64,000 nucleotides of DNA from Stakelama portus (GTDB lineage Bacteria > Pseudomonadota > Alphaproteobacteria > Sphingomonadales > Sphingomonadaceae). Shown here piece after piece: positions 1 through 8,566 of the stretch; position 1 is the first letter of the stretch, and each line of letters begins with the position of its first letter. Below the pieces are notes generated by a model. That model was not told the DNA's origin. It saw nothing but the letters and a program-made list of their open reading frames with translations, and made no database searches. Both the position numbers and the translations under genes were made by a program. The DNA lies in NCBI RefSeq assembly GCF_003171655.1, contig NZ_QFZL01000006.1:1-64000 (forward strand), written 5' to 3'.

Positions 1-48
1 CGGCGATATCCTGGTCTGGAAATTTGCGCGCAGACCAGGATATCGCCG
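1..48. repeat. Perfect 18-bp inverted repeat, 12-nt spacer
   Basis: Bases 1-18 are the exact reverse complement of bases 31-48, with a 12-base spacer (19-30). The arms could extend left of the window. The repeat lies inside the minus-strand hypothetical gene and no T-run follows it, so it does not look like a terminator. It could be a coding-region hairpin, a recombination site or the edge of a palindromic element. Confidence 0.75.
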
Positions 49-205
49 TGGCACGAAACACTGCGATATGCAACGCAGGTCTGTCGGAACGCACAGCGAA
101 CGGCAGCACGCGCAGCGCCGATCGCAGCGCCATCGCCCTCGCCCAATCGACCGGCTTATTGTCTAGCCAGTCGCGCAGTTTTTCGTGGTTACGAATCGCG
201 ACCAT
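1..205 (-). CDS. Hypothetical protein, N-terminal part (runs off window start)
   Basis: An open minus-strand frame starts at ATG 203-205 and stays open for 68 codons to base 1, so the gene continues outside the window. A strong ribosome-binding site (GGGGAGAGG) sits just upstream of the ATG and supports this start. The visible N-terminus begins MVAIRNHEKLRDWLDNKP and continues with a basic, helix-prone stretch rich in Arg, Ala and Leu. I do not recognise the family. It diverges from the TelA-like gene, so the roughly 150 bases between them should hold both promoters. The first 48 bases form a perfect inverted repeat inside this reading frame. Confidence 0.55.
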   Translation of the reverse strand, partial: MVAIRNHEKLRDWLDNKPVDWARAMALRSALRVLPFAVRSDRPALHIAVFRATAISWSARKFPDQDIA

Positions 206-355
206 CGCCTCTCCCCGGCCATCACCATGCCGCACCCCCGCACCCCCCGCAACGGCGCGCCCATTGCATCACCCTCCGTATTACCCATATAATACAGTTG
301 AACGCATACCCCGGCGCAAACTATGGAAGGGCGAACAGATTTGGAGTCCGCGACA

Positions 356-1561
356 ATGGCGACGACTGCGACCGCGACTGAAGAAGAAACGCTGAACCTC
401 ACGCCGCCCGATCCGGTGCCGGCGGTGAAGCCGGAAAAGGCGGCGGGGCTGGTGCCCGTCGACGATGCTAAAAAGACCGAACTGGAAGCCCGCGTCGATG
501 ATTTCATCGATCAGCTGGTGGCGCAGGACGTGAATTCGCCCGAATTCGGCAAGCGCGTCGATGCGATCACTGCGATGGGGCAAAAGGAAATCCGCGCCGC
601 GGCCGGCCAGTCGAACCGTTTTCTCGATCGCCCGGTCAAGGCAATGGGCAAGGATGATGGCGTCGGCGCCGACCTCCTGCAGCTGCGCAAGACGGTCGAG
701 GATCTCGATCCCAGCAAGAATGGCAAGCTGATCGGCGGCAAGGGCGGTTTCCTCAGCCGCGTGTTCGGTTCGCCGATGAAGACCTATTTCCGCAAATATC
801 AAAGCTCGCAGACGCACATCAACGGCATCCTCAAGAGCCTGGCCAACGGCAAGGACGAGCTGTTGCAGGACAATGCCGCGATCGGCACCGAGCGCGAGAA
901 TCTGTGGAACGCGATGGGGCGGCTGGAACAGATGATCTATCTGTCCAAGGCGATGGACGAGAAGCTGACGGCCAAGGCCGAGGAGCTCGACGCGACCGAT
1001 CCCGCCAAGGCCAAGGCGATCCGCGAAACCGCGCTCTTCTATGTCCGCCAGCGCACCCAGGACCTGCTGACGCAGATGGCGGTTACGGTGCAGGGCTATC
1101 TCGCGCTCGATCTGGTCAAGAAGAACAATGTCGAGCTGATCAAGGGCGTCGATCGCGCATCGACCACCACCGTCTCGGCGCTGCGCACGGCGGTAACGGT
1201 CGCGCAGGCGCTGACCAACCAACGCCTTGTGCTCGATCAGATCACTGCGCTGAACACGACCACTGCGGGCCTGATCGATTCGACCGGACAATTGCTCAAG
1301 AGCCAGTCGGCGGAGATCCACGAACAGGCGGCGTCCTCGACCATTCCGGTCGAAACGCTCCAGCGCGCGTTCCAGAATATCTATGACACGATGGATGCGA
1401 TCGACACGTTCAAGCTGAAGGCGCTCGATTCGATGAAAACCACGGTCACCGTGCTGTCGGACGAAGTCGAAAAGTCGAAAGGCTATATCGCGCGTGCCGA
1501 AGGCGCGAACCAGAATGCAGTCGCGGGGCCGGACGAAACCTTCAAGCTGGAGGCACTGTAA
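356..1561 (+). CDS. TelA-family (toxic anion resistance) protein
   Basis: This 401-residue, charged, mostly helical protein matches the TelA/KlaA family, named for tellurite resistance and often linked to envelope stress. Family hallmarks visible here are the long helical core, a segment like LTQMAVTVQGYLALDLVKKN, and the conserved stretch around LRTAVTVAQALTNQRLVLDQ near residues 280-300. There is no signal peptide or membrane segment, so it is probably cytoplasmic or membrane-associated through a partner. The start at 356 is chosen because GGAG (343-346) lies 9 bases upstream. An earlier in-frame ATG at 323 has no such site. The next gene begins 6 bases after the stop and is probably co-transcribed. 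The substrate or stress sensed is unknown. Confidence 0.85.
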   Translation: MATTATATEEETLNLTPPDPVPAVKPEKAAGLVPVDDAKKTELEARVDDFIDQLVAQDVNSPEFGKRVDAITAMGQKEIRAAAGQSNRFLDRPVKAMGKDDGVGADLLQLRKTVEDLDPSKNGKLIGGKGGFLSRVFGSPMKTYFRKYQSSQTHINGILKSLANGKDELLQDNAAIGTERENLWNAMGRLEQMIYLSKAMDEKLTAKAEELDATDPAKAKAIRETALFYVRQRTQDLLTQMAVTVQGYLALDLVKKNNVELIKGVDRASTTTVSALRTAVTVAQALTNQRLVLDQITALNTTTAGLIDSTGQLLKSQSAEIHEQAASSTIPVETLQRAFQNIYDTMDAIDTFKLKALDSMKTTVTVLSDEVEKSKGYIARAEGANQNAVAGPDETFKLEAL

Positions 1562-1567
1562 GCCACC

Positions 1568-2278
1568 ATGCCCACCGACGTCGATCGCCAGCTGGCGCGC
1601 AGCAGCGAGTTTCTGGATCGCACCCGCGAACGTTATGGGTCGCTCAGCAAGCGCGCCAGGAAGCGGCGCGATGCGGAGATATTGAAGCGGTTGGGCCGGA
1701 TCGCGGGCGCCGATTTCGTCATCGTTATCGCTGCGATGGTCTTTGGCTGGTTCGTGCCGCTCGGCATGGGCGGCGCGCTGGTGGTGATGGCATTGTTGAT
1801 CGCCGCGACGCTGGCATTCGCGGTATTCCCGCTGGTCGAGCCGCCGAGCGCCGAGAAACTGGTTCAGGTGCCGCTCAAGGCGCTGCCGCTGCGCACGGAG
1901 CAATGGCTGGAAACGCAGCGCCCCGCCCTGCCCGCGCCCGCCCGCACGCTCGCCGATTCGATCGGCGTGAAGCTGGAAACACTGTCGCCGCAGCTTGCCG
2001 AACTCAGCGAAGAAAGCCCGGCGGCGAACGAAGTCCGCAAGCTGGTCGGCGAACAACTGCCCGAACTGGTAAAGGGCTATCAGCGGGTTCCCGAACCGCT
2101 GCGCGCAGTGGAACGCAACGGCCGCACGCCCAATCAGCAGCTCGAGGACGGGCTCAAGCTGATCGATGATGAAATCGCACAGATGTCGGCACAGCTGGCC
2201 GAAGGCGATCTCGATCTGCTGGCGACCAAGGGCCGCTATCTCCAGATCAAATATCAGGGCGACGAAGGCATCGTCTGA
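1568..2278 (+). CDS. Membrane protein partnered with TelA (XpaC-like position)
   Basis: This 236-residue protein has a charged N-terminus, two adjacent membrane helices (about residues 49-89, rich in Val, Ala and Phe), then a long soluble helical domain ending in KGRYLQIKYQGDEGIV. TelA genes often sit beside a membrane protein annotated as XpaC or '5-bromo-4-chloroindolyl phosphate hydrolysis' protein. The position and architecture fit that role, but the family assignment is inferred from context. It starts 6 bases after telA. Its last 25 bases overlap tail-to-tail with the convergent FUSC gene. Confidence 0.7.
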   Translation: MPTDVDRQLARSSEFLDRTRERYGSLSKRARKRRDAEILKRLGRIAGADFVIVIAAMVFGWFVPLGMGGALVVMALLIAATLAFAVFPLVEPPSAEKLVQVPLKALPLRTEQWLETQRPALPAPARTLADSIGVKLETLSPQLAELSEESPAANEVRKLVGEQLPELVKGYQRVPEPLRAVERNGRTPNQQLEDGLKLIDDEIAQMSAQLAEGDLDLLATKGRYLQIKYQGDEGIV

Positions 2279-3375
2279 TCGCCACGCCGCCCGAACAGCC
2301 GATGCTGTGCGGGTTCGGCAGCGGCTTCGTCGATACGGGCGATCAGATCGGTAAAGTTGCGGTGCAATTGCTGGAGCGCGAAGATTTCGCCGAACAGCCG
2401 CCCGATCATTTCAAAATCGAGCCCCTTTGCGACCTGCGCCGCGCGCAGCTGGGCGATGGCGTCGGCGAATTCGGCATAGTGGCGCTCGCTGTCCAGCGGC
2501 ACCACGCGTCTGCGTTCGGCAAATGCCTGACGGCACGCCGCAGCGACATCGGCTTCGTGGCGGAGCAAACGAGCTGCGGCGGGGTGAAAATAGGCACCGA
2601 CCGCGTCCGGCAGCCGCGATTCAAGTCCGCGCGTGACATGCACCAGATCGTTCCGGATCCGCCATAATGTGCGCGGCACCGCGCGCGGCACGCCGTGATC
2701 GGCAAGCCGCGACTGACGCTCGCGCTCGGCATCCTTCATCGCCGTTTCCACTGCACCCAGCGCCGCGCGAAGCGGCGCCTGTTGCGGCACGCCGGGCGGC
2801 GAAGCCCCGCTCTCCATCGCATCGGCGGCAGACCGCATCAGCGATTCGCACTGTTCGAGCACGTCGCCGACACGCTGTGCCAGCACGCCACGCGACCGGG
2901 CCGGAAAGATGATCAGGCTGATCGCAACGCCGATCACGCCGCCCAGGGCGATCTCGGCGATCCGATCGACCGCAAATTGTCCGGGCGAATTCCCCGGCAG
3001 ATTGCCGAGCAAGGCGATGATCGCAGTGACCGGCGCGATCCGCAATTGCGGCCGAACCGCCGCAGCATAGGCGGCAAGCGCGGTTACCAGCGCCAGCCCC
3101 ACACCCGTCCCGATCAGGGTATGTGGCAACAACATCGCCGCGATTGCGCCGATGATCGCGCCGACAATCGTGCCGATCAGCCGGTCAAAGGCCGCGCCCA
3201 TCGTTCCCCCGACCGAGCTTTGCAACACAAGCACGACCGTGATGACTGCCCAGAATCCCTGTTCGAGGTGCAACAGGCGATAGGCAAGATAGGCGATCAC
3301 CGCGCCGACCATCACGCGCACTGCCTGCCGAAACTCGGTGCCGCGACCGACGAACAGGCCGCGCGGTTCGATCAT
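2254..3375 (-). CDS. FUSC-family membrane transporter
   Basis: This 373-residue protein has about six hydrophobic helices in its N-terminal half, including VMVGAVIAYLAYRLL and VVLVLQSSVGGTMGAAFDRL, followed by a soluble helical C-terminal half. The pattern 'WAVITVVLVLQ...GTMGAAFDRLIGT' is characteristic of the fusaric-acid-resistance/aromatic-acid-exporter (FUSC, YccS/AaeB-like) superfamily. It is probably an inner-membrane efflux component; the substrate cannot be told. The ATG at 3373-3375 overlaps the stop of the upstream phosphatase gene in an ATGA arrangement, indicating translational coupling at the end of the operon. Confidence 0.8.
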   Translation of the reverse strand: MIEPRGLFVGRGTEFRQAVRVMVGAVIAYLAYRLLHLEQGFWAVITVVLVLQSSVGGTMGAAFDRLIGTIVGAIIGAIAAMLLPHTLIGTGVGLALVTALAAYAAAVRPQLRIAPVTAIIALLGNLPGNSPGQFAVDRIAEIALGGVIGVAISLIIFPARSRGVLAQRVGDVLEQCESLMRSAADAMESGASPPGVPQQAPLRAALGAVETAMKDAERERQSRLADHGVPRAVPRTLWRIRNDLVHVTRGLESRLPDAVGAYFHPAAARLLRHEADVAAACRQAFAERRRVVPLDSERHYAEFADAIAQLRAAQVAKGLDFEMIGRLFGEIFALQQLHRNFTDLIARIDEAAAEPAQHRLFGRRGDQTMPSSP

Positions 3376-4151
3376 CTTGCGGCGGCCGCCTGTGCCCGAT
3401 CGGCGAGCCGCGCGACTGCTTCGGCATGAATGCCCGGCGTGGTTGCGAGTATCCCGAATGCCTGAGCCTGCGGCGTGTTGAAGGCGAGCGGCTGGCCAAG
3501 CGCGTCGCTGACCGTCGCGCCCGCTTCCTGTGCCACCAGCGTCGCGGCGGCGACATCCCACTCATATCCCCAGCGCAGCGTCGCGACCATATCGGCTTCG
3601 GCGGCAGCCACCATCGCGATACGCAGCGCGATCGAATTGGGCTTTGCGACCATGATAAGGTCGCGGTCGATCTTGGGCAGCGCATCGGCGGGCACACGCG
3701 CTCCCGACAGCAGGTTGCGTGTCGCCACCTGAATGCGCTCGCCGCCGCGATAGGCGCCTTTCCCGGCTTCGGCGCGCCAATGCTCGTTTCGGGCAGGCGC
3801 ATCGAGGATTCCGATCACCGGACGGCCATCTTCGATCAACGCGACCGACACCGCCCAGCCCGTGCGCTCGCGCAGGAAATCGCGCGTGCCGTCGATCGGA
3901 TCGACCACCCATAACCGTCTGGCGGCAAGCCGATCGTCATTGTCGACCGTCTCTTCGGATAGCCAGCCGGCATCGGGAAGCAACGCGCTCAGCCGGCCGC
4001 GAAGCATCGCGTCGACTTCCAGATCGACTTCGCACACCGGATTCCCGGGTGATTTCTCCCAACGGCGGAAATCGGTGCCGAACCGCGCCATCGCCAGTCT
4101 GCCGGCATCGGCGGCGACTGCCGCAACAGCGTCGGCAAGCGTGTCAGTCAC
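3372..4151 (-). CDS. Inositol monophosphatase-family phosphatase (CysQ/SuhB-like)
   Basis: This 259-residue protein has the metal-binding signatures of the IMPase superfamily: SEE at 65-67, WVVDPIDGTRDF with DPIDGT at 84-89, and EWDVAA at 197-202. Members hydrolyse inositol phosphates, 3'-phosphoadenosine 5'-phosphate or similar substrates with Mg2+. Which substrate applies here is not decidable; CysQ- and histidinol-phosphatase-like members look alike at this level. The start codon is GTG (4149-4151), overlapping the pmbA stop by 8 bases, and its stop overlaps the FUSC start. It therefore sits in a tightly coupled operon. Confidence 0.85.
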   Translation of the reverse strand: MTDTLADAVAAVAADAGRLAMARFGTDFRRWEKSPGNPVCEVDLEVDAMLRGRLSALLPDAGWLSEETVDNDDRLAARRLWVVDPIDGTRDFLRERTGWAVSVALIEDGRPVIGILDAPARNEHWRAEAGKGAYRGGERIQVATRNLLSGARVPADALPKIDRDLIMVAKPNSIALRIAMVAAAEADMVATLRWGYEWDVAAATLVAQEAGATVSDALGQPLAFNTPQAQAFGILATTPGIHAEAVARLADRAQAAAAR

Positions 4152-5490
4152 CGGCGATCGTCATCCCGTCGACGCGCAGCGAAGGCGCATTGAGCCCATA
4201 TCGGAAATCGAGATCGCTGGCGGGCGTCATCTGGCGGAACATGTCGGTCAGGTTGCCTGCGATGGTGATTTCCGAAACCGGACGCGTAATCTCCCCCTTC
4301 TCGATCAGGAACCCGGCCGCCCCGCGACTATAATCGCCGGTAACGCCATTGACGCCCTGTCCGATCAGTTCGGTCACCAATATGCCAAGCTCGATCTCTC
4401 CGATCAGCGTTTCGCGCGGCACATGTCCGGCGGCCATATAGAGATTGCTTGCCGAAGCGCCCGGATTGCCGCCGATCCCGCGCGCGGCATGCCCTGTCGG
4501 CTCAAGGCCGAGCTGGCGCGCGGCGGCACTGTCGAGCAGCCAGGTTTCGAGCATTCCGTCGGCAATGATCGCCATCGGCTGCACCGGCAGCCCCTCGCCA
4601 TCGAACGCGCGGCTGCGCAGGCCGCGCGGAATATGCGGGTCGTCATGGATCGAAATGCCGCTGGCGAAGACCTGCGTTCCCAACGCGTCCTGAAGGAAGC
4701 TGGTCTTGCGCGTGATCGCACCGCCCGAAATCGCCGCCATCAAATGGCCGAGCATGCTCCCGGACACCCGCGGATCGAACACAACCGGCATCGCGCCGCT
4801 GGGCACCCGCGCCGGATTGAGGCGCGCAACGGCGCGCTGCCCCGCGCGCGTGCCGATGGTTTCGGGCGATTCGAGCATCGATTCGTGCCGCGCGCTATGA
4901 TGCGCGTGATCGCGCTCCATCGCGCTGCCGCTGCCCGCCAGCACGCTTGCCGAAAGCCCGTGGCTGGTAACGGCATAGGCCCCCGCGAACCCGTGGCTGG
5001 TGGCAAGCGCGATGATCGTGCGGTTGGCGCCTGCGCCGGCGCCTTCGCTGTTGGTCACGCCGGGCACGGCACGCGCGGCTTCCTCGGCGATCAACGCGCG
5101 TTCCTTCAGCGCGTCGGGCTCGACTTCGGCGCCATCGTCCAGGTCGAGCAGCGGCGGATCGCCGTGCATCAGCCGATCCTGCGGGGCCAGGCCCGCCCAG
5201 CGATCCTCCGGCGCCTCGCGCGCCATCTTGAGCGCACGTTCGACTGCCTCGTCGAGCGCGTCGGGCACCAGGTCGGTGGTGGAAATCGTCGCGGAACGCT
5301 GGCCGACAAAAACGCGCACGCCCATTTCTTCGCTCTCGGAACGCCCGACATCCTCGAGCGCGCCCATGCGCACCGATACCGAAAGCGACCGGTTGCGCAC
5401 CAGCATCGCATCGGCCGCGTCGGCCCCGGCGCGAACCGCCCGCGCAACTGCATCCTGAACGCGCTCGCGCGCCTTATCGATGGTCAACAT
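4144..5490 (-). CDS. pmbA: TldD/PmbA-family metalloprotease, PmbA-like
   Basis: The 448-residue product matches PmbA (TldE), which with TldD forms a metalloprotease that trims microcin precursors and degrades the antitoxin CcdA in enterobacteria. The C-terminal domain is typical: MPVVFDPRVSGSMLGHL, GLPVQPMAIIADGMLETWLL, GIGGNPGASASNLYM and NGVTGDYSRGAAGFLIE. TldD carries the zinc HExxxH motif and PmbA does not, and none is seen here. No tldD occurs in the window. The gene overlaps the IMPase gene by 8 bases and follows ubiA in the same operon. Confidence 0.92.
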   Translation of the reverse strand: MLTIDKARERVQDAVARAVRAGADAADAMLVRNRSLSVSVRMGALEDVGRSESEEMGVRVFVGQRSATISTTDLVPDALDEAVERALKMAREAPEDRWAGLAPQDRLMHGDPPLLDLDDGAEVEPDALKERALIAEEAARAVPGVTNSEGAGAGANRTIIALATSHGFAGAYAVTSHGLSASVLAGSGSAMERDHAHHSARHESMLESPETIGTRAGQRAVARLNPARVPSGAMPVVFDPRVSGSMLGHLMAAISGGAITRKTSFLQDALGTQVFASGISIHDDPHIPRGLRSRAFDGEGLPVQPMAIIADGMLETWLLDSAAARQLGLEPTGHAARGIGGNPGASASNLYMAAGHVPRETLIGEIELGILVTELIGQGVNGVTGDYSRGAAGFLIEKGEITRPVSEITIAGNLTDMFRQMTPASDLDFRYGLNAPSLRVDGMTIAGD

Positions 5491-5535
5491 CCCAGCGACT
5501 TAGGGAGCGTCGGGGCCAACGTCAAAGCGGTCCGC

Positions 5536-6444
5536 CTATAAGGAGAGCCCGACCACCGCGCAGGCAGCGAACATCAGCAGCCCCGCATTGCGATTCGAGC
5601 GGAAGCGCACCAGCGGATTGGCGCCATCGCGAGCGTCGAGCGTCAGCACCTGCCAGCCAAGGTGGCAAGCCATCGGCGCGAGTGCGAGCAGCGCAAGCAG
5701 ATCGGGACGCATCGTCCAGATCGCCCCCGCCCACAGCCCGATCGCGGCAAGGTAGCAAAGCCCCACGCCGGGCTGAACGAATCGCCCCATCGCCCGTGCC
5801 GAAGAACGCACGCCGACCAGCGCGTCATCCTCCACATCCTGCAGCGCATAGATCGTGTCGTAACCGATCACCCAGAAGATACAGCCGGCATAGAGCAACA
5901 GCATCGGCGCGAGCACGCCGGTATCCATCTCCACCCACCCGACCGGTGCCGCCCAGGAAAAGACGAGACCCAGCCAGGCCTGCGGCCACCAGGTGATGCG
6001 CTTCATGAAGGGATAGGCAGCGACCAGCGCCAGGCTGGCGAGCGCGACCAGCGCCGCGGCGGGGCGCAGCTGCACCAGCACGATGAGCCCCACAAGGCTG
6101 AGCATGCCGAGCCATATCCACGCGCTTTTCAGCGATACCGCACCGCTCGCGAGCGGACGGCTCGCCGTGCGCGCCACCTGGCGATCCAGGTCGCGGTCGA
6201 CGATGTCGTTATAAACGCACCCTGCCCCGCGCATCGCAATGCTGCCGAGCAGAAACCACAACAGCATGTCCCAGCGTTCACGCATATTGCCCGACAGGGC
6301 GATCGCCCAGGCACCGGGCCAGAAGAGCAGCCACCAGCCGATCGGCCGGTCGAACCGTGCCAACAACGCATAGGGCCGGGCGGCGGCGGGCAACAGCCCG
6401 ATCAGGCCGCGATGCTGGGTATCGGGAAGCGTCTCGGCGCTCAT
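5536..6444 (-). CDS. ubiA: 4-hydroxybenzoate octaprenyltransferase
   Basis: This 302-residue polytopic membrane protein attaches the polyprenyl tail to 4-hydroxybenzoate in ubiquinone biosynthesis. Both Asp-rich motifs that bind Mg-diphosphate are visible: NDIVDRDLD at 79-87 and YDTIYALQDVEDD at 195-207. About nine hydrophobic helices fit the UbiA fold, and length is normal for the family. The ATG overlaps the stop of the small upstream gene as ATGA. pmbA follows 45 bases downstream on the same strand. Confidence 0.93.
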   Translation of the reverse strand: MSAETLPDTQHRGLIGLLPAAARPYALLARFDRPIGWWLLFWPGAWAIALSGNMRERWDMLLWFLLGSIAMRGAGCVYNDIVDRDLDRQVARTASRPLASGAVSLKSAWIWLGMLSLVGLIVLVQLRPAAALVALASLALVAAYPFMKRITWWPQAWLGLVFSWAAPVGWVEMDTGVLAPMLLLYAGCIFWVIGYDTIYALQDVEDDALVGVRSSARAMGRFVQPGVGLCYLAAIGLWAGAIWTMRPDLLALLALAPMACHLGWQVLTLDARDGANPLVRFRSNRNAGLLMFAACAVVGLSL

Positions 6445-6707
6445 GATTCACGCCCCGCGGCGCGATCGGCGGCCCAGGCGAAATCGCGTGCCGCAATGCG
6501 TTCCTGCGGATTCTCGAACGCGTCATCCGGATCGGGGGCGACTCCCAGCGCATGCAGCAGCGCCCAGAGCGCGAAACGCCGTCCCGGCTCCTGTTCCACG
6601 CCCATGTCCGTGCGCAACCGCGAAATGCCGGCCTCCAATGCCGCCGGGTTTTCAGCGTCGAGCCCTTCGGGACCGAAATAGTGATGAAGAAGCGTGTCGA
6701 GGTCCAT
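6441..6707 (-). CDS. Small conserved hypothetical protein upstream of ubiA
   Basis: This 88-residue acidic protein, beginning MDLDTLLHHYFGPEGLD, has no signal peptide or membrane helix. It ends in an Ala/Arg-rich tail. Its stop overlaps the ubiA ATG (ATGA), so the two are translationally coupled. I do not recognise a named domain. Similar small proteins next to ubiA are known to me only as uncharacterised sphingomonad proteins. It appears to be the first gene of the ubiA-pmbA-IMPase-FUSC operon and diverges from the dioxygenase gene. Confidence 0.7.
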   Translation of the reverse strand: MDLDTLLHHYFGPEGLDAENPAALEAGISRLRTDMGVEQEPGRRFALWALLHALGVAPDPDDAFENPQERIAARDFAWAADRAAGRES

Positions 6708-6858
6708 CCGTTGCTGGTGGCCCCGGCCGCGACGCGACGCAACCCCAAAGCTGGCGGCGCGACGCCGGGACTCCCGCCCGACGCGCCACCGCCCGATATT
6801 TGCACAGACCGCATCGCGCGGCGCTTGTCCGGTCGCTGCAAGCGGCTATGGTGCGGGA

Positions 6859-7710
6859 ATGTCTCTGCTCGACCGACTGCTGCGACGCAATTCCGCCGAT
6901 GCGTCGGATTCGCAAGCGCCGGCATTGGATACGCCTCCTGTCGCGGAACCGGTAACGATACCGGCTGAACCGCAATATTTCCGTCCTCTGTTCGTGCTTC
7001 AGCATGGCGGACGCGCTTTCGACCCGCTGCCGGGATCCGACCCTTCCGCTCTGGCAGCTATTGGTTCGGCGACCGCACGCAGGCTCGATGCAATGCCGAA
7101 CGCCGTCCGTGCTCCGGTCAACGGCCTGGCCATGTTCGCAATACCCGGTTTTCTGGACGATGCCGAATGCGATGCGCTGATCGCCCTGATAGATCTGGAC
7201 GTGAAACCTTCAACCAGCCTGAACGCGGCCAAACGCAAGTCGCGGACAAGCGAGACCTGTCATTTGTCGAGTGACGATCCGCTGGTCACGCACGTCGAAA
7301 CGCGAATGAATGCGATGCTTGGCCTTCCCGCGAGCCATGGCGAAACGGTACAGGGGCAGCGCTATCATCCCGGGCAGCAGTTCATGCTGCACAACGACTA
7401 TTTCGCCGGCGGCCAGATCTATTCCGAAGCGGTCGCGTCCGAAGGGGGACAGCGAACCTGGACCGCAATGGTCTATCTCAACGAGCCTGAGGCCGGCGGC
7501 GAGACTCGCTTCCCCTATGCGATGATCGAAGGCGTGCCGACCCGTGGCACCTTGCTCACCTGGTTCAATCTCACGCCGCAGGGCCTGCCCAACAAATTGG
7601 CGCATCATCAGGGCTGCCCGGTCGAGGCCGGCGTGAAACATGTGCTCACCAAATGGTATCGCGAGCGCGAATGGCAGGGCAGCGCCGCATCGGACGCGCT
7701 ACGCACCTGA
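6859..7710 (+). CDS. Prolyl 4-hydroxylase-like 2-oxoglutarate/Fe(II) dioxygenase
   Basis: The 283-residue product has a disordered N-terminus (about 1-45) and a C-terminal 2OG-Fe(II) oxygenase domain of the P4Hc type. The iron ligands are H178 and D180 in HNDYF and a distal His around 249-250 in KLAHHQGCPV. K260 in GVKHVLTKWYR is placed to bind 2-oxoglutarate. 'TAMVYLNEPEAGGETRFP' is the usual core strand. The target is unknown; bacterial relatives hydroxylate peptidyl proline or small molecules. The start at 6859 follows a weak GGG site, and a TATGGT element lies just upstream, so the transcript may have a very short leader. Confidence 0.85.
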   Translation: MSLLDRLLRRNSADASDSQAPALDTPPVAEPVTIPAEPQYFRPLFVLQHGGRAFDPLPGSDPSALAAIGSATARRLDAMPNAVRAPVNGLAMFAIPGFLDDAECDALIALIDLDVKPSTSLNAAKRKSRTSETCHLSSDDPLVTHVETRMNAMLGLPASHGETVQGQRYHPGQQFMLHNDYFAGGQIYSEAVASEGGQRTWTAMVYLNEPEAGGETRFPYAMIEGVPTRGTLLTWFNLTPQGLPNKLAHHQGCPVEAGVKHVLTKWYREREWQGSAASDALRT

Positions 7711-7750
7711 TACGTTGCGACGGACAGCACAGCGGCGTTAAAGGCAGCGG

Positions 7751-8494
7751 ATGCCCGCAACCCCCGCCTGGCCGCCCGATTCGACTCCGCGGTTGTTCGT
7801 CACCGAGCCGATTTCGCCCGGCCAGATGCTACGCATCGATGCCGCGCAGGCGCATTATCTGATCGCGGTCATGCGACTGAAGCCGAACGATCCGGTGCGC
7901 CTGTTCGACAATGTCAGCGGCGAGTGGATCGGTATCGCGCGCGAAGTGCGCAAGCGCGACCTGACCCTCGAAGTCACCGAACATCTGACCGAGCGCGAGC
8001 CCGTCCCTGACCTCTGGCTATGCGCTGCGCCGATCAAGAAAGGCCGGATCGACTGGCTGATCGAAAAGGCATGCGAGCTGGGCGTCGATCGCGTCGTTCC
8101 GGTGTTCACCCGCCGCGCGGTGGTCGACCGGCTCAATCTCGATCGCCTCACCGCGCATATGATCGAAGCCGCCGAACAATGCGGGCGCACCGCGCTGCCC
8201 AGCCTTGCCGAACCGGTGAAACTCCCCGCATTGCTGCGCGACTGGCCGAGCGAGCGCGCCTTGTTTTTCGCGGATGAAGCAGGCGGCGTGAACGCGCTTG
8301 AAGCCATGGCCGCGTACAAGGGTCCGGCGGCGATCCTGATCGGCCCGGAAGGCGGGTTCGACGATGAGGAACGCGCCGCGATCAAGGCGTTGCCGCAAGC
8401 CGTCGGCATTGCGCTGGGGCCGCGCATCCTGCGTGCCGACACTGCCGCCGCCGCTGCGATTTCGCTGTGGATGGCGGCCGCGGGGGATTGGTAA
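7751..8494 (+). CDS. rsmE: 16S rRNA m3U1498 methyltransferase
   Basis: This 247-residue SPOUT methyltransferase has an N-terminal PUA-like RNA-binding domain (about 13-80). The knotted C-terminal SAM site shows IGPEGGF at 197-203 and LGPRILRADTAAAAA from 222. RsmE methylates N3 of U1498 in 16S rRNA on the assembled 30S subunit. Length and motifs are normal. It starts 40 bases after the dioxygenase gene and precedes gshA on the same strand, with 72 GC-rich bases between. Confidence 0.93.
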   Translation: MPATPAWPPDSTPRLFVTEPISPGQMLRIDAAQAHYLIAVMRLKPNDPVRLFDNVSGEWIGIAREVRKRDLTLEVTEHLTEREPVPDLWLCAAPIKKGRIDWLIEKACELGVDRVVPVFTRRAVVDRLNLDRLTAHMIEAAEQCGRTALPSLAEPVKLPALLRDWPSERALFFADEAGGVNALEAMAAYKGPAAILIGPEGGFDDEERAAIKALPQAVGIALGPRILRADTAAAAAISLWMAAAGDW

Positions 8495-8566
8495 CGCGCC
8501 CCTCCCTCCCCATCTGAGGGCCGAGAGGGGCTGGCGCAGGGGCATGCCTCACCGTAAAGGGCGGCC

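Noticed and set aside
281..2056. Long minus-strand frame opposite the TelA-like gene
   Set aside because: Antisense shadow. The plus-strand frame has family motifs and a ribosome-binding site, and this one has neither.
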